A stretch of DNA of 64,000 bases from Petaurus breviceps papuanus (lineage: Eukaryota; Chordata; Mammalia; Diprotodontia; Petauridae). The notes below the pieces were generated by a model. It did not search any database and was not told the DNA's origin. It worked only from the letters and a program-made list of their open reading frames with translations. Both the position numbers and the translations under genes were made by a program. Below, piece after piece: positions 25,601 through 38,417 of this stretch (positions are counted from its first letter, which is position 1; the number at the start of each line of letters is the position of its first letter). Location: positions 39,177,993-39,241,992 of the forward strand of contig JAMXIF010000065.1 in the NCBI GenBank assembly GCA_028583685.1, written 5' to 3'.

Positions 25601-25974
25601 GTGTAAGAAAGAATTAAATTATATTAAATCTGATGCTTACTTAGACAAGAGTCCCCATGCTGGAAAAATTTGTTTTATTCCCAGGGATAGATGAGTACTC
25701 AGTCATGAAACATTGAAATCTAGAGATGATGAAACCCATACAACCATGGAGAGGGTGCAATTTTTATTGTACCTAATTAATGGCTGCCTTTTCCTCATAT
25801 TTAACCAGTAAATAATTAGTAATTTTCTGGTCTACTTATACCCACCATGACAACTTTTCTTTGCTCTGCGTGACACTGGTAATTTTGGTTCTTTTGAGAA
25901 AATTTTAGCATTTAAATTAATTTTAAAGTTAAATAATTTTTCAACTTTTAGTCATTATTTTATACCCAAACTGG

Positions 25975-28900
25975 GCTTGGAACCAAGATGGTTAAGTAAA
26001 GGCATAGCCTTGGCTGGGCTCTCCCAAACTCCAATCAAAACAGTTTTTCTTAAATGTCTCAAAATGAATTCTGAAGTGGCAGAAATAACAAAAGGATGGG
26101 GTGAAGAAATTTTCCAACCCAAGACAACATAGAAGGTCCGTAGGAAAGGTCTGTCTCACTGGGGTGAGATTAGGGTACAGTTCAGTGTAGGCTGCATCCC
26201 AACAAGCTAGCAGCAGGCACTGGGGTGGGGGCAGTAGCTGAATCACCAATAGCAGTCTCCAGAATTCTCAGCCCACAGGCTATAAGAATGTCAGACAATT
26301 GGACAAAATGTGATAACAGGCAAGTTTTGCTGGCACTAGGTATAGGATTTTGTTGCACTGCCAATGCACTATCCCAGGTCACAATTTTTGGGTAAGAAGG
26401 AGCATGCTATAGCTTGTGTTCTGTGGGGAACATGGATCCTACTTATACGAAATCACAGGCCACGAGAGCAGTGACAATTTTTCTCCTTAGATCATGCACC
26501 TTGGAGGAAATGAAAACCTATTGGCTCTCCAGAACTAGTTCTGTAAACAATAACACAGAAAACATCAAACTTGAAAAAATGCCCCCTCAGCCCTGGAAGC
26601 ATAGCTCAACTTTAACAAAGAGCTAAAAGTAAAAAAAAAAAAAAGTTAGAAAAAAATAAACAAACAACAAAGAGGGCCTGACCATAGAGAGTTACTGTGA
26701 CAACAGGGAAGGTTAAAACACATACTCAAAAAGACACAACAAAATCAAAACTGCCACATGCAAATTTTGAAAGAAAAATGTGGATTGGTATCAGTTCCAA
26801 AAATAATTCCAGAAAGAGCTCAAAAAGAATTTTGAAAATTAAATAAGAGAAATAGAAGAAAAATAGAAAAAAATAAATGAGAGTGATTCAAGAAAATGAA
26901 GCCAACAGTTTGGTAAAGATGGCACAAAAATACAGATGAAAATAACACCTTTAAAAAACATAATAGTTCAAATGGTAAAAGAGGCATGCTCATGCACATG
27001 TGTGCATACACACACACACACACACACACACACAAAGAGAACACCTTAAAAAGCAGAATTAGCCAATTGAAAAAAGGTATAGAAATTCACTGAACAAAAT
27101 AATTTCTTAAAAATTAGAATTGGCCCAGTGGGGCTAATGACTCCATGGGACATCAAGATACAATAAAACAGAATCAAAATAAATGGGGAAACAGAAAATG
27201 TGAAATATTTCATTGAAAAAATAACTGACCTTCAAAATAATTCTAGAAGAAATAATTTAGGAATTATTTGGACTTCCTGAAAGACATGATTAAATGAAAG
27301 AGGCTACACATCATCTTTCCATCAATTATCATAGAAAACTACCCTGATATCCTAGAACTAGAGGATAAGATAGAAATTGTAAGAATTCACTTATCACTTA
27401 CTGAAAGAGATTCCAAAATGAAAACTCCCTGGAATACTATAGTCAAATTTCAGAACTCCCAGTTTAAGAGGAAATATTACAGGAGCTAGAAAGACACATT
27501 TCAGATATCATGGAGCCAAAGTCAGGATAACCCAAGATTTAATGGCTTCTACTTTATAGGAGGTGAGGGTTTGGAATATGGTATTGCAGATAGCAAAGGA
27601 GCCAGGATTACAACCAAGAATCACATACCCAGCAGAACTGAATATAATAAGTCTCAAGGAGGAAACATGGATATTTAATTAAAAAAAAGTGGTCTTTCAA
27701 GCTTTCCTGATGAAAAGACAAGAGCTGAATAGAAAATTTGACTTTCAAATAAAATACTTAAGAGAAATGCAAAAAAAGTAAACAGGAAAGAGAAATAATA
27801 AGGGATTCAATTAGGTTAAACTATTTGTCTTCCTGCAGGGGAAGATGATATTGCAACTCCTAATAACTTTATTATTAGGGCAGTAATTAGGAGTATACAT
27901 AGACAGTGAGCATGGGTTGAGTTGATAATGGTGGGCTGCCTTCTTAAAAAATAACATTGAAGGGTGAGAAAGATAATGCACTAATAGAAGGGAGAAGGTA
28001 GAAGAAGAATTGGGTAAATAACCTCTCATAAAATAGGAACAAAAGAGCTTTCATAATGGAGAGGAAGGTGGAGGACGGAGGACAATGCTTAAACCTTACT
28101 CTCATCAGAATTGGCTCAAAGAGGAAATAACATACACACTCAGTTGGGTATAGAAATCTATCTTACTCTGTAGGCAAGTAGGAGGGGAAGGAGATAACAG
28201 AAAGTGGGGATGTTAGTAGAAATAAGGTTGGACTGCGTAGACCATAGCCAGAAAAAAAAAAAAAAACACTTTTGAGAAGGGACAGGATGAAAGGAGAGAG
28301 AAAAATATAAGTGGGGGAAATTGACTGGAGTGAAATATATAGTAATCATAATTATAAAAGCAATTACAAGTTTCTTTGATAGAGGCCTCATTTCTCAAAT
28401 ATATAGAGAACTGAAGCAAATTTGTAAGAATACGAGTCATTCTACAGCTGACAAATGGTCAAAAGATATGCAGAAATCAAATTTATACATAGAAGATATA
28501 TATAGAAAAAATGTTCTAAATTACTATTGAATCAGGAAAACAAGGTATACAGTATGAGCAAAGACGTATGATGATTAAAGGTGAATGTCAGCTATTCTAA
28601 GTAAGAAAATGATCCAAGATAATTTCAAAGAACCCATAATGAATAATGTTATCCTACTCCAGAAAAAGAACTGATGGAGTCTGAATTGAATCACACTTTT
28701 TTTCTGACTTTATTGGATATTTTTTGTTTGTGTTTTCTTTCACAGCATGACTAATAAGAAAATATATTTTGCACATATATAACCTATATTAAATTTATTA
28801 CTATTTCAGGGAAGGGGAGTGAAGGAGTGAGGGAGAGAATTTGGAAATCTACATTTTTAAAAACAAATATAGAAAATTATTTTATATGTAATTGGAAAAA
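25975..28900 (+). mobile_element. HAL1-like (half-L1) LINE, decayed
   Basis: It starts 'ggaaccaagatggttaagta', the same 5' end as the L1 at 17004. A decayed ORF1 spans about 26640-27780, with 'atttggacttcctgaaagac' matching the RNA-binding region of that L1. ORF1 is followed not by ORF2 but by the purine-rich module (27850-28330), a short piece of ORF2 C-terminus (about 28380-28530, 'gctgacaaatggtcaaaaga'), and an L1 3' end to about 28900. The reverse transcriptase region is absent. This is the layout known for HAL1 elements. Many stops and shifts make it old and inactive. A (CA)n interrupts ORF1 at 27009-27034. Confidence 0.65.
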
Positions 28901-29159
28901 CATATTTTTAGCTAAGCCTCTGGCCCATAATCTTTCCTGGGTATGCTGAGAGTGCCCCACACTTTAACCAAATATTGATATCTTATAACTACAGAAGACA
29001 TTAAGAGATGAAATGGACAATTGTGAGCATGATACATTGTAGTAGGAATCACTAAGTACTCCATCCGTGTAGCGCTTTCCTTCTTCCTTTTGTAGTGCTC
29101 CCAAATTCCTTGTGAGGACTTTTTGTTGTCTTCAGTAGCTTATTAAAATACCACCACCA

Positions 29160-29242
29160 CGGGGGGCGGCTAGGTGGCGCAGTGAGTAAAGCGCTCGCCC
29201 CAGAGTCAGGAGGACCTGAGTTCGGTTCCGGCCTCAGACACT

Positions 29243-29291
<49 letters not shown>

Positions 29292-29301
29292 NNNNNNNNN
29301 N

Positions 29302-29349
<48 letters not shown>

Positions 29350-29425
29350 CTAGCCATGAAATCTTGAACAAGTTACTTAACCCCAATTGCCCTCCAAAAG
29401 GCAAATAAAATAAATAAAAGAAAAG
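29160..29425 (+). mobile_element. Core-SINE with an expanded internal (CA)n
   Basis: It starts 'ggggcggctaggtggcgcag' and ends in an A-rich tail. A 15-bp target-site duplication, aaaataccaccacca, flanks it (29145-29159 and 29426-29440). A (CA)n array fills the centre, where the sister copies at 4384-4648 read 'acacccacacaaaa'. The 5' half is well preserved, so it is fairly young. Confidence 0.85.
29292..29301. other. Assembly gap (10 N) inside the (CA)n array
   Basis: Ten undetermined bases in the CA tract at 29245-29347. The true array length is unknown. Confidence 0.99.
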
Positions 29426-29619
29426 AAAATACCACCACCATTACTGCAGTTCAGGTTTTTAGGGCTACCAGCTTATATTGAACTAGAGGAAGGGCATATC
29501 AGAACCTCATGGAAATCAGAAATTGATAAGACTTATAATTACAAATCAAATGAAATTAGAAGCATTACCACATATGATCATAAGACCTTTCTATCTGACT
29601 TGTCACTGAAAGTTTCCAT

Positions 29620-29760
29620 ATGCATGCATAATCTCCCCAATTAGAATGTGAGGTCCTAGAGAACAGGGACTACCTAATTTCTTATTTCTATCACTGACAT
29701 TGGCCAGAGCTATGCATAAAGTCAGTGACTAGTAAATTCTTCATCCTTCCATCCATTGTT
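29620..29760 (+). mobile_element. L2-like LINE 3' end
   Basis: 'ccaattagaatgtgaggtcc' and 'agagaacagggactacctaa' match the tail of the L2-like repeat at 16870 in the same orientation. Confidence 0.55.
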
Positions 29761-30166
29761 TCATGAAGAAGCAGATAGAAGTGGATGTAGAAGGTGTGGG
29801 GGGAAGTTGAATGGATAATCAAACTTCATCTGTTTCATAATGTCAATTTGGACTAGTCTCATTACCTTGGACTTTAACAGGTTCAAAGGGTTTGTGATTG
29901 GAATGGATATTTGTTAAGCTCTGTAGCAACACAGTAATTTTATAGAAAAGGAAACTGAGGATGAGATGTTAAATGAGTCATGAAGGATCACACATAAGAG
30001 AGTAATCAAGGATTTGATGCTCAAAATTTTAAATTTCCAATCAGGTATTCTTTCAAGTATATTTTGTTGTCCACCTGTGAATATTGTTTAATACATTTAA
30101 TCAATCCAATTTATCAAGTTTTTAAAAATACTAAACATTTCCCAATTTATCCCTCCACTACCATTT

Positions 30167-30425
30167 CCCAGGGAGCTAGGTGGTGCAGTGGATAAAACAC
30201 CAGGCCTAATGTCAGGAAGATTGAGTTCAAATCTGATATCAGACATTTATTAGCTATGTGACCCTGGGCAAGTCACTTAATCCTGCTGTACCTCAGTTCC
30301 TCATCTGTAAAATGAGCTGGAGAAGGAAATGGCAAACCATTCCATTAGCTTTGCCAAGAAAATTACAAATAGGGCCACAAAGGGTTAGACACAACTGAAA
30401 AAAAATGAACAATAGTAACAATCCA
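30167..30425 (+). mobile_element. MAR1-type core-SINE with RTE-like tail
   Basis: 'gggagctaggtggtgcagtg', 'gtgaccctgggcaagtcact', 'cctcatctgtaaaatgagct' and 'ggttagacacaactgaaaaa' occur in order. The long 3' part after the core distinguishes it from the short SINE at 29160. Confidence 0.85.
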
Positions 30426-33225
30426 CATCCCAGCAAAATCTGAAGCCAGAAAGAGGGTCAGCAAACCCATAAATTTGTCAACAGATTCTTATCTGCTATC
30501 TGAAACCCACAGTCCAGGATCTAAATAAAGAAAGGAGGGAGGTTGCTTCTCAAAGTCTTCACACTCAAAGTGTGTAAGTATAACTGTAAATTACTCAGGT
30601 TCAGATATGTTGTTATCCTTGTGCTTTCCTTTGCAATCAAGGGACGCGTTTAATTTCAAATCATTTTAAACTGATAATCATTGATTTTCTCTCTAACCCA
30701 CCTCCTCCCTTACTATTAAAACAAACAAACAAACAAACAAACAAAAATAAAACCTAGAAACAAATATCTATGTATGAATGCAGATATGAATACATGGTTG
30801 TATAAACACACACAAATACATATATAGTCAATCCAAAAACTTGTATACACACATGTAATTATAAAATTAAGAATACTATATTATTTATATGGCATTGTTT
30901 TTTATTGTATAATGTTTGAATAAATATACATAAGTATAATAGATACTGATATTTAATGTAGAATTGAATCATGAGATTGATGCTATATTAATAGTATATA
31001 TACTATCTGTCTATGCATATATGTATATGCACACACATATACATGCACATATGTATGTATGCATGTATATAGTCATATGTAATCAATCCAAACAACATCT
31101 ATGTCTGTGTTTCTGTTTGTTACTAGTTTTTTTGCTAACTAGTTGCTAGTTACTAGTATAACATTTTATGTTACATGATTCATATTATTCAAGATACATA
31201 AATAATAAGTATACTAGATATTACTTGATATGTTATATTCTGAAATCATCAAATATATATTTGATATACATACACATATGTAGTCACTCCAAATAAATTG
31301 CCACATTGCCCTTGTCCGATGAGATGCATATCTCATTCTGTATTTTGAATCAATCAACAATTATTAGTTAAAAGCCTACCATTTTCAATAAATAGATATT
31401 TACAAAAGAACAACTTATTAAATTTACATAAAGACCATGTGTCAAATCTAGGTTTAGACTTCACTTAACTACTATCTTTGTTAAACCCTCCCAAATGGGG
31501 AATGATTCTCTCCAGAGACCAGTCTACTGTGTCCAGGCTTTTGAGTAAGTCACTTGATATTAAGGAACTATTGTTTTCAAGGGGAGAAAAACAGCTAGTT
31601 TTCCCAAGACTTACTTAGTTTATATATTTAGAAGCTCATGGTGAGAAAGTTCTCATTATGGCGCCTCCACTCACTTGGGGGCTTTCATTTTACTTCCTTT
31701 TTTCCCTTCTTCACTGACACCAGAGTATAGTATATAACCAAGGAGAAGCCCATGTAGATCAATTGCTGGTAAAAACTGAAACAGGTGAAATGACTGGTGT
31801 TTTGTTTCCTCCATATGTGACTAACTACTAGATTTTCAACTATTTTAAGGAGGTGGTGGGAACAAGCCTGTGTTTATCAACTCTACTGAGCAGAATGGAG
31901 AATGACATCAGCTTTTCCCAAGGAATTCTATTTGGTAGACATTACACAACTGTAAATGGCATAGCTTATGAAGATGTATACTTGGGAGGGGGGAAGAAAG
32001 GGTCAACAACTGAAGTGGTGTGTTTTGAGAAGCATTACTCAGAATCCCATTTATAAAACATATCTGCTAATGCCTTTCATGGTGCCTATGTATGAGTATG
32101 GAGATTAACTGACACAAAGATTAATATATAATTATTTTCCAGATTTTGAGCCCCTTGTTTAAAGACACTCTCAAAGGAACAAGACAAGCTATACAAGTCA
32201 TGAGCAAGTGGCCTAATGCAGAATAAGTAAGTTTTACTTTGTAGTTGATCACTTCTCTCATTGCACAACCCTGTGGATTTATTTTCTGTGTACATTTTTT
32301 ATTCTTATGAAAATTTTAAGATAAATATCAGTTTCATATTCTGTAATTTCTCTAAAATTATTGATCATGATTCTCTTTATTAAATGGTGTATCAGCAGCA
32401 GCAGTAGTAGTGGTGGTAGTGTTTAAGTAAAGAATAAAATAAACACAATCTTTTGGTAAAAATATCATTGTTTCCATGTTTATATGTGGTAATCCGTGAA
32501 GGTTCTAGACTGCATTTAAAATAGTTTTGCCATATGGCACTTGTTCTACTTGATAACCCAAAAACTTGCTAACCATAGATCTACCAAATCTACAAGCGGA
32601 AAGGTCCATCAGAAATATAGATCATCCCAGAAACATTGTAAAGGGTAAACTGTGGCTTTCCCCTTACTTAAGGTCATTAAGCAAAGGCTAGATGACTATT
32701 CACTCAGTACAAAAGATCCCTGTCCTGGGGGATCTGCTGGCTCAGTCTGAACTAGAAGATGTTTTAGTTCCCTTTCAACTTTAAAATTCTGATATTCATG
32801 ATCCAGTTATAGTTTTGTCTAAATGAACTCCAAGGTCCATCCTAACTAAGGTGTATAATAACTAAGGTGTCATCCTCTTGTGAAATTCTGATCTTGCCTA
32901 TTTATACTTCTAATATCCAATAATAAAGCCTATTTAGTGGCTGATCTACTAACCATAGTTTATGTAGTTTGAGTGATAACTGAAATTAAATTTCTCTCAG
33001 ATGTCAATGCAATATTGTATATCTTTGCTAAGTGCCTCCTACCAGAACTGCTCTACAAAGAGTTCATTTAATGAATCAAGATGAATCAATATCAATTTGA
33101 TATTGAGAATTTTGAAACACCCCTTGAGATAAAGCAGAAGAGACTGGTGGTCCAAGACTAGAAGTTACTGATTCAGAAACACTATCGTGCCAATGTGAAT
33201 AGATGTATCAATGTTAGACATAGCC
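30426..33225. other. AT-rich stretch, no gene
   Basis: Has (AAAC)n at 30719-30745, long runs of TATG/CATA-type simple sequence (30820-31300), and no recognised coding sequence or RNA. Confidence 0.4.
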
Positions 33226-33229
33226 ATAA

Positions 33230-33670
33230 GTGTCTTAAGATATGCAAAGTATTTTACATGTATTGTTTCTTTTGACCCTCCAACATCTCTGAGAAGTGTG
33301 TACCAAAGGTAACATTATCCCTATTTTACAGATGAAGAAAGTAAAACTTAAAAATTCTAAATGACTTGCCTAATGTCACACATACTAGTGTTTATGGCAC
33401 TAGTTCATAGTTTAGGTTCAAACTGAGTTCTATTCAGAATCAAATACAATGTTCTTTCTATTATGTCATGTTGCCTTCCTAGAAGCATAATTTCATGATC
33501 GTAATAGGGTCAGATTTCAAGTTATAAGGGAATTTGAAAATTATCTAGGTTGACTCATATTTCAATAATGAGAAAACTGAAACACAACGAGGTTGAATGA
33601 CTTATTCAAGATCTCACATCTGGTAAGTGATAGAACTAAACTTCGTACCAAGGTATTTTAGATTCACAGA
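33230..33670 (-). mobile_element. Two MIR-type remnants, antisense
   Basis: 33240-33480 ('attttacagatgaagaaagt') and 33520-33660 ('atgagaaaactgaaacacaa') each show the MIR core in antisense. Confidence 0.55.
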
Positions 33671-33899
33671 CTTCTTTTCATTATAAATCATTGTCTCTTT
33701 AAAAAGTTTATTCCTACTCTTTCTGCTGTGGCAATGTCTCTTAATTTTTCTTTTTTTTTATTTCCTTCATGGTCATAGTTAGATGCTTTCATGACTAAGA
33801 AATCTTGTCAATACTTGAATGAATTTAAATGCTAGAGGGATATAGGCCTATTAGACAGTTAGAAATATGGAGCTGGAGATATGAAAAGTTTTCAAAAGT

Positions 33900-33928
<29 letters not shown>
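33900..33928. repeat. (TG)n microsatellite
   Basis: About fourteen TG units. Confidence 0.95.
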
Positions 33929-33931
<3 letters not shown>

Positions 33932-34414
33932 GGCAAATTTGGTAGCTCTCTAAATAGAGATGATAGTTGAAGCCATGGGGGAGGAATATATCAATAAAGG
34001 ACAAAAAAGGAGAAAGAGAGAAGACATAAGGAAGAAAGGCCCTGCTCTTGCTAAGTTACAAAGATAGGGATAACACAGATCACAGTATATTTAAATCTAC
34101 CTCTTAGAATCCAGGTCAGTCCCATGGCAACATGTCTAATGGCAAGCACATAGGTCTGGGGATTGGAAAACATAATTCACAATCCAGAATACACTGTGGA
34201 TTCATCATGTGGTATTTGGAAAGTGACTTCCCCACTCTGATTCTTAGTTTCTTCCTCTAAAATGGGATTTTTCAATAGACGATCAACAAGGGTGCTTCCA
34301 GGACAAAGATTTTATTTAATCTGTCATCAGAACAATATGATGTACATAAAAATATAGAAAAGATCATATAACTAGATGATAACTGGATAGGTATATTGAG
34401 ATACTATTTAAAAA

Positions 34415-34700
34415 GAAAACAAAATGGAAAATGAAGTCAATAAGTATTTGGTAAATGACCACTATATGCTAGGTACTCTGCTGAGAATTGGAAATATAAG
34501 GAAATCCAAAAATATTCCCTACTGTTAAAGAGTTTACAATCTAATGGGAGAGATAGCAATGCAAATAACTATGTATAAAGAAAATAACTACAGGATGAAT
34601 TTTACTTAATCTCAAAAGGAAGGTTATTAGCATTAAGAGGAGGGTAGCAAAGGAGACAATAAAGGAGCAATAATAGAGGTAAGTAGAAAAAGATGAGAAT
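34415..34700 (+). mobile_element. Old LINE-derived dispersed repeat (CR1/L2-like)
   Basis: 'gtatttggtaaatgaccact', 'tctgctgagaattgg' and 'gagtttacaatctaatggga' parallel the copies at 9175 and 58545. Confidence 0.5.
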
Positions 34701-35491
34701 TCAGTGATATTCCCGCTAAAGGATAAAACAATAAAGACTAAGTTTCTCCAAGAGTGGCTGAGAACTCAATGAGATGATAATAAAACATTCACTGGATTTA
34801 GAGGTAGGAGATGGTGATCAGTGACCATGAAGTTAGTTGTTTCAGGAAAGTGATGGGGAAAATCAACTTTTGGAAATTTGCTAGAGAAGATAAGGGAGGC
34901 AAAAGGATGAAAGTTTGAGTAAACAAAAGATCTTGGCAAAAATCTATCTTTTTGAAGAATGGAGATCTGATTACATTAAGATACATGAAAGCTAGAGCTG
35001 GGCAGGATTTGAGAAGTCATCCAATACAACTTTCATTTTTTGGATGAAGAAACTGAAGATCAAAGAGTTTAAGTGACTTGCCCAGGTTGAATGTGCCTTC
35101 CAGGTGAACTAAGAGGTCAGTAGAAAGGTAGATTTTGAATATCCATTTAAAGAAGGGGGCTATCTATTGCTTCTCATTAAATAGTACACATTAATTAGCC
35201 AAATGAGCTGGACATATGAATATATTATATTAAATATGTGGAGAACAATCTTTTGCACATAGACAAACATGTGGCCTACAACATACGTATTCACAAATGA
35301 AACATATGACAGAAGAACCTGCTTTGCATTTATGCATTTGAAAAATACTAATATGTAAGCATCTAAAAGCAAATATTCTAAGGACAAAGAGGGATTTTAG
35401 AATACATAAAACAGTTGTTTCAGTGGTTTTAGATGCTACCAGAAAAGCTGATTCTACCTATTTTCAGTTCCTGAAGAAGTAGGGACTTTTT

Positions 35492-35740
35492 TAGTCATTT
35501 TAGTCATTTCAGTTGTGTCTGACTCTTCATGATCCCATTTTAGGGTTTTCTTGGCAAAGATACCAGAGTGGTTTGGCATTCCCATATCCAGCTAGTTTTA
35601 CAGATGAGGAAATTGATGCAAACAGGCTTAAGTGACTTGTTCAGAGTCAACCAGCTAGTAAGAATCTAAGGTCACATTTGAATTTAGGTCTTCTTAACTC
35701 CAGACCTAGCATTCTATCCACTGTGCCACCTATCTATCTA
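35492..35740 (-). mobile_element. MAR1-type core-SINE, antisense
   Basis: 'ttcagttgtgtctgactctt' through 'cactgtgccacctat' is the full MAR1 order in reverse. Confidence 0.85.
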
Positions 35741-35744
35741 TGAT

Positions 35745-35985
35745 AATGATTACAATTATTATTATTGTACTTTAAGTTCTGAAAAGTATCTTATAAATCT
35801 TATTTAATTTGATCACCACAATATTTTTGAGAGGTGAGTTCTATTAATATTTTCATTTTATAAAAGGGGAAACTGAAGTTTACAGAGGTAAGTGACTTTC
35901 CCATAGTAACACAACTAATAAGTGTATAAGACAAGATTTGAACTCAGGTTCAGCTCTCTATTTTCTCTTCCACCTCACCTTTTTC
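35745..35985 (-). mobile_element. MIR-type remnant, antisense
   Basis: 'tataaaaggggaaactgaag' and 'agatttgaactcaggttcag' are the MIR core in antisense, next to the younger SINE. Confidence 0.6.
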
Positions 35986-36084
35986 AGGTGCTTACATTCC
36001 ACTTGGAGATAGAGCATCGATGCACATAAATATGATGTAACTTGAAGAATAAGAGAATTGTAAACAAATAAAGGGAGTCTGGAA

Positions 36085-36640
36085 AGTCTTCCTACATGAA
36101 TTGGCTCATGAGTTGAGCCTTGAAGACAACGAAGGATTTGAAGAATTGGAGCTGGAGGGCACTCAAGGCACAGGGAATCACTTTCACAAACCTGTAAAGA
36201 TGGGAAATAGAAGGCTTAGTCCATTGAACAAGTACCATGATTTTCTTAGAAGAGGGTCACCAAAGATGGTACCATGCATATGGATTTGGAGCATCTGGCT
36301 TCATGTCCTATCGCTTTCACTTCCTTTGTGACCTTAGGAAAGTCATCTAACCTCCTCAGGCCTCAGTTCCCTCTCCTTTAAAAAGAGAGGAGAGCAGACT
36401 AGATTGCCTTTGAGGTTCCTTTTAATTCCAAATCTAATTATGGCATTAATGTGGGATGGTTAATACATACTTAACACAGGCTCCATTTATTTTACAGATT
36501 TATAGAAGGTATGAAACTTGAGACAGGACATTAGAGTGTATCCTGTACAACTTCTTTTATATATTTGGAACCTAAGGCCTAGAGAAGTTAAGTCACTTGC
36601 CCAGAGTCCTGCATCTGGTAAATTGGTAAGTTGACCAGAG
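36085..36640. mobile_element. Old LINE/MIR remnants
   Basis: 36290-36450 is MIR on the + strand ('cctcaggcctcagttccctc'). 36510-36640 is an antisense MIR ('gcctagagaagttaagtcac'). 36085-36200 resembles the CR1/L2-like dispersed repeat ('agccttgaagacaacgaagg'); the open frame there is not a gene. Confidence 0.5.
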
Positions 36641-37404
36641 AATGATAATAAGCCATCTCAGGAGGCTTATCTGGCACAGGAGTGGGCTGAGAAGTCCTTG
36701 ACTTCCAGGTAGGGCTTCCCAAGGGTGGTTCATAGTTCCCTAATGCTCAGAGGTGCCATTTTCCTCTTACTGGTCATAAATGTAGAAGCATAGTTACTAG
36801 ACTCAATTATAATGATTAAGAAACAGAATATTATAATACAGATAATTAATTAGAATAAACAAAAATTCTTATAGGTCATTTTGCCTCTCTCCTAAACCTT
36901 ACTTTCATGAAAATTTTAGGCTCTGGAAAAACACTTTATTGGGGCCATCAAGTCTTCTACCAATCTTGAAAAGTTTACCATAATAATAAATTTATCCAGG
37001 AAAATTTCCCTGTATGGTTAACTCATGGTTAAAGTCAAGTATCCTGCCTGCTGTATTTCCAGTGAGATACAAATGTGTTTTATAGGATTATGGGATTTTG
37101 AGTTGTGATTGCATATTATTATTTCAAATTACTGCCTTCTCACCCTCCCAGGAATATAGTGACATAGATTAGATTTGGAGCTAGAAGGGAATATAAAATC
37201 ATCTAATTTAACCCCCAGAATTTCATGAGAGGAAACTGGGGGCAAGAGAGTTAAAAATGCCATTCTGGAATGTAAACTCCTTGAGAGCAGAATTTTGTTC
37301 ATCTTCCATTATTTTCCAATTTATAGAGAATATTTTGCAAACACTTTGTACATGCTTATTAAATTATATTACAAGCTGGTTACTCTTCACTCTCTTCAGT
37401 GAGG

Positions 37405-37472
37405 GTTTTTTGTGGTCTTCTTGCAGGCATATGTTTGTTTGCATCAGTATTTAGTCACAGAGCAGACTATAT
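37405..37472 (+). promoter_or_regulatory. Probable 3' splice site and leader with a short upstream ORF
   Basis: A T-rich tract ends in 'cttcttgcag' at 37417-37426, a good acceptor. The 46-base leader that follows holds an ATG at 37431 opening a 7-codon reading frame that stops at 37452-37454, before the receptor ATG at 37473. If the leader is used as read here, scanning ribosomes meet this small ORF first. Confidence 0.5.
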
Positions 37473-38417
37473 ATGGAAGATCCAAGCAATGTGACAGAAT
37501 TTGTTTTCTTGGGGATCCTACAAGGTTGGAAGATGCAGAGCATAGCCTTTGGTTTCTTCTTAGTGCTTTACATCCTGACTATAGTAGGGAACCTGCTCAT
37601 TGTGGTCACTGTATATCTCAGTGGCTACCTCACCTCTCCTATGTACTTCTTCCTTGGCTATCTGTCCTTTGTAGATGTCTGTTACTCCTCCACCACCACC
37701 CCAAAGATGATGACTGACTTGTTCATAGAGAGGAAAACCATTTCCTTCCGTGGCTGCATGATTCAGCTCTTTGCTGTGCATTTCTTTGGCTGCACAGAGA
37801 TCTTCCTTCTCACTGCCATGGCTTATGATCGTTATGTGACCATCTGTCGCCCCTTACACTACACAGTAATCATGAGCCGCAGCAAGTGTCGGATGTTGGT
37901 GTTGGTACTCTGGGCTGGAGCATTTCTGCACTCCATCATTCAGTTGACTCTTACCATCCAGCTGCCTTTCTGTGGGCCCAATGTGATCGACCATTATTTC
38001 TGCGATGTCCAACCATTGCTAAAGCTTGCCTGCTCTGATACCTATGCAGTAGGGCTCATGGTGGTAGCCAACAGCGGCATGATCTCATTGATCGCCTTCT
38101 TCTGCCTCGTCATCTCCTATTCTGTTATCTTGTTCACTCTGAGAACTCAGTCAGCTGAGGGCAGGCGCAAGGCACTCTCAACCTGTGCTTCTCATGTTGT
38201 GGTTGTATTGCTGTTCTTTGTCCCCTGCATCTATATGTATATTCGTCCAACCACCACCCTTAGAGCAGATAAACTGGTCACTTTATTTAATACAGTCATT
38301 CCCCCAATGCTAAACCCCCTCATCTATACCCTTAGGAATGCTGAGGTAAAAAAATCTGTGAAGAAACTGTGGACGCAAAAAAGTGACTTTAAAAGAAAAG
38401 TAATCAGAATGATTTAG
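37473..38417 (+). CDS. Odorant receptor, OR family 4 (subfamily not settled, nearest OR4S)
   Basis: A complete 314-residue odorant receptor. It has the N-glycosylation site NVTEF (6-10), PMYFFL (56-61), [10 protein letters not shown] (116-125), KALSTCASH (233-241), NPLIYTLRN (281-289) and a lysine/arginine-rich tail. It aligns without gaps to the OR4S1-like gene at 12386. By hand count about 197 of the first 300 residues are identical (about 66%), above the roughly 60% often used to define an OR subfamily. HFFGCTEIF (103-111) also recalls human OR4S2. The ICL2 motif has T for the usual A (DRYVTIC), a tolerated variant. Position between OR4S1-like and OR4C genes suggests a duplicate within the cluster. 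No lesions are seen. It could equally be called OR4X/OR4B-like until a tree is made. Confidence 0.95.
   Translation: MEDPSNVTEFVFLGILQGWKMQSIAFGFFLVLYILTIVGNLLIVVTVYLSGYLTSPMYFFLGYLSFVDVCYSSTTTPKMMTDLFIERKTISFRGCMIQLFAVHFFGCTEIFLLTAMAYDRYVTICRPLHYTVIMSRSKCRMLVLVLWAGAFLHSIIQLTLTIQLPFCGPNVIDHYFCDVQPLLKLACSDTYAVGLMVVANSGMISLIAFFCLVISYSVILFTLRTQSAEGRRKALSTCASHVVVVLLFFVPCIYMYIRPTTTLRADKLVTLFNTVIPPMLNPLIYTLRNAEVKKSVKKLWTQKSDFKRKVIRMI

Noticed and set aside
29052-29367. Open frames of repeating Cys-Val or Thr-His
   Set aside because: Translation of the (CA)n array and an N gap.
37412-37781. Frames overlapping the second OR in other phases
   Set aside because: Shadow translations of the real gene on both strands.
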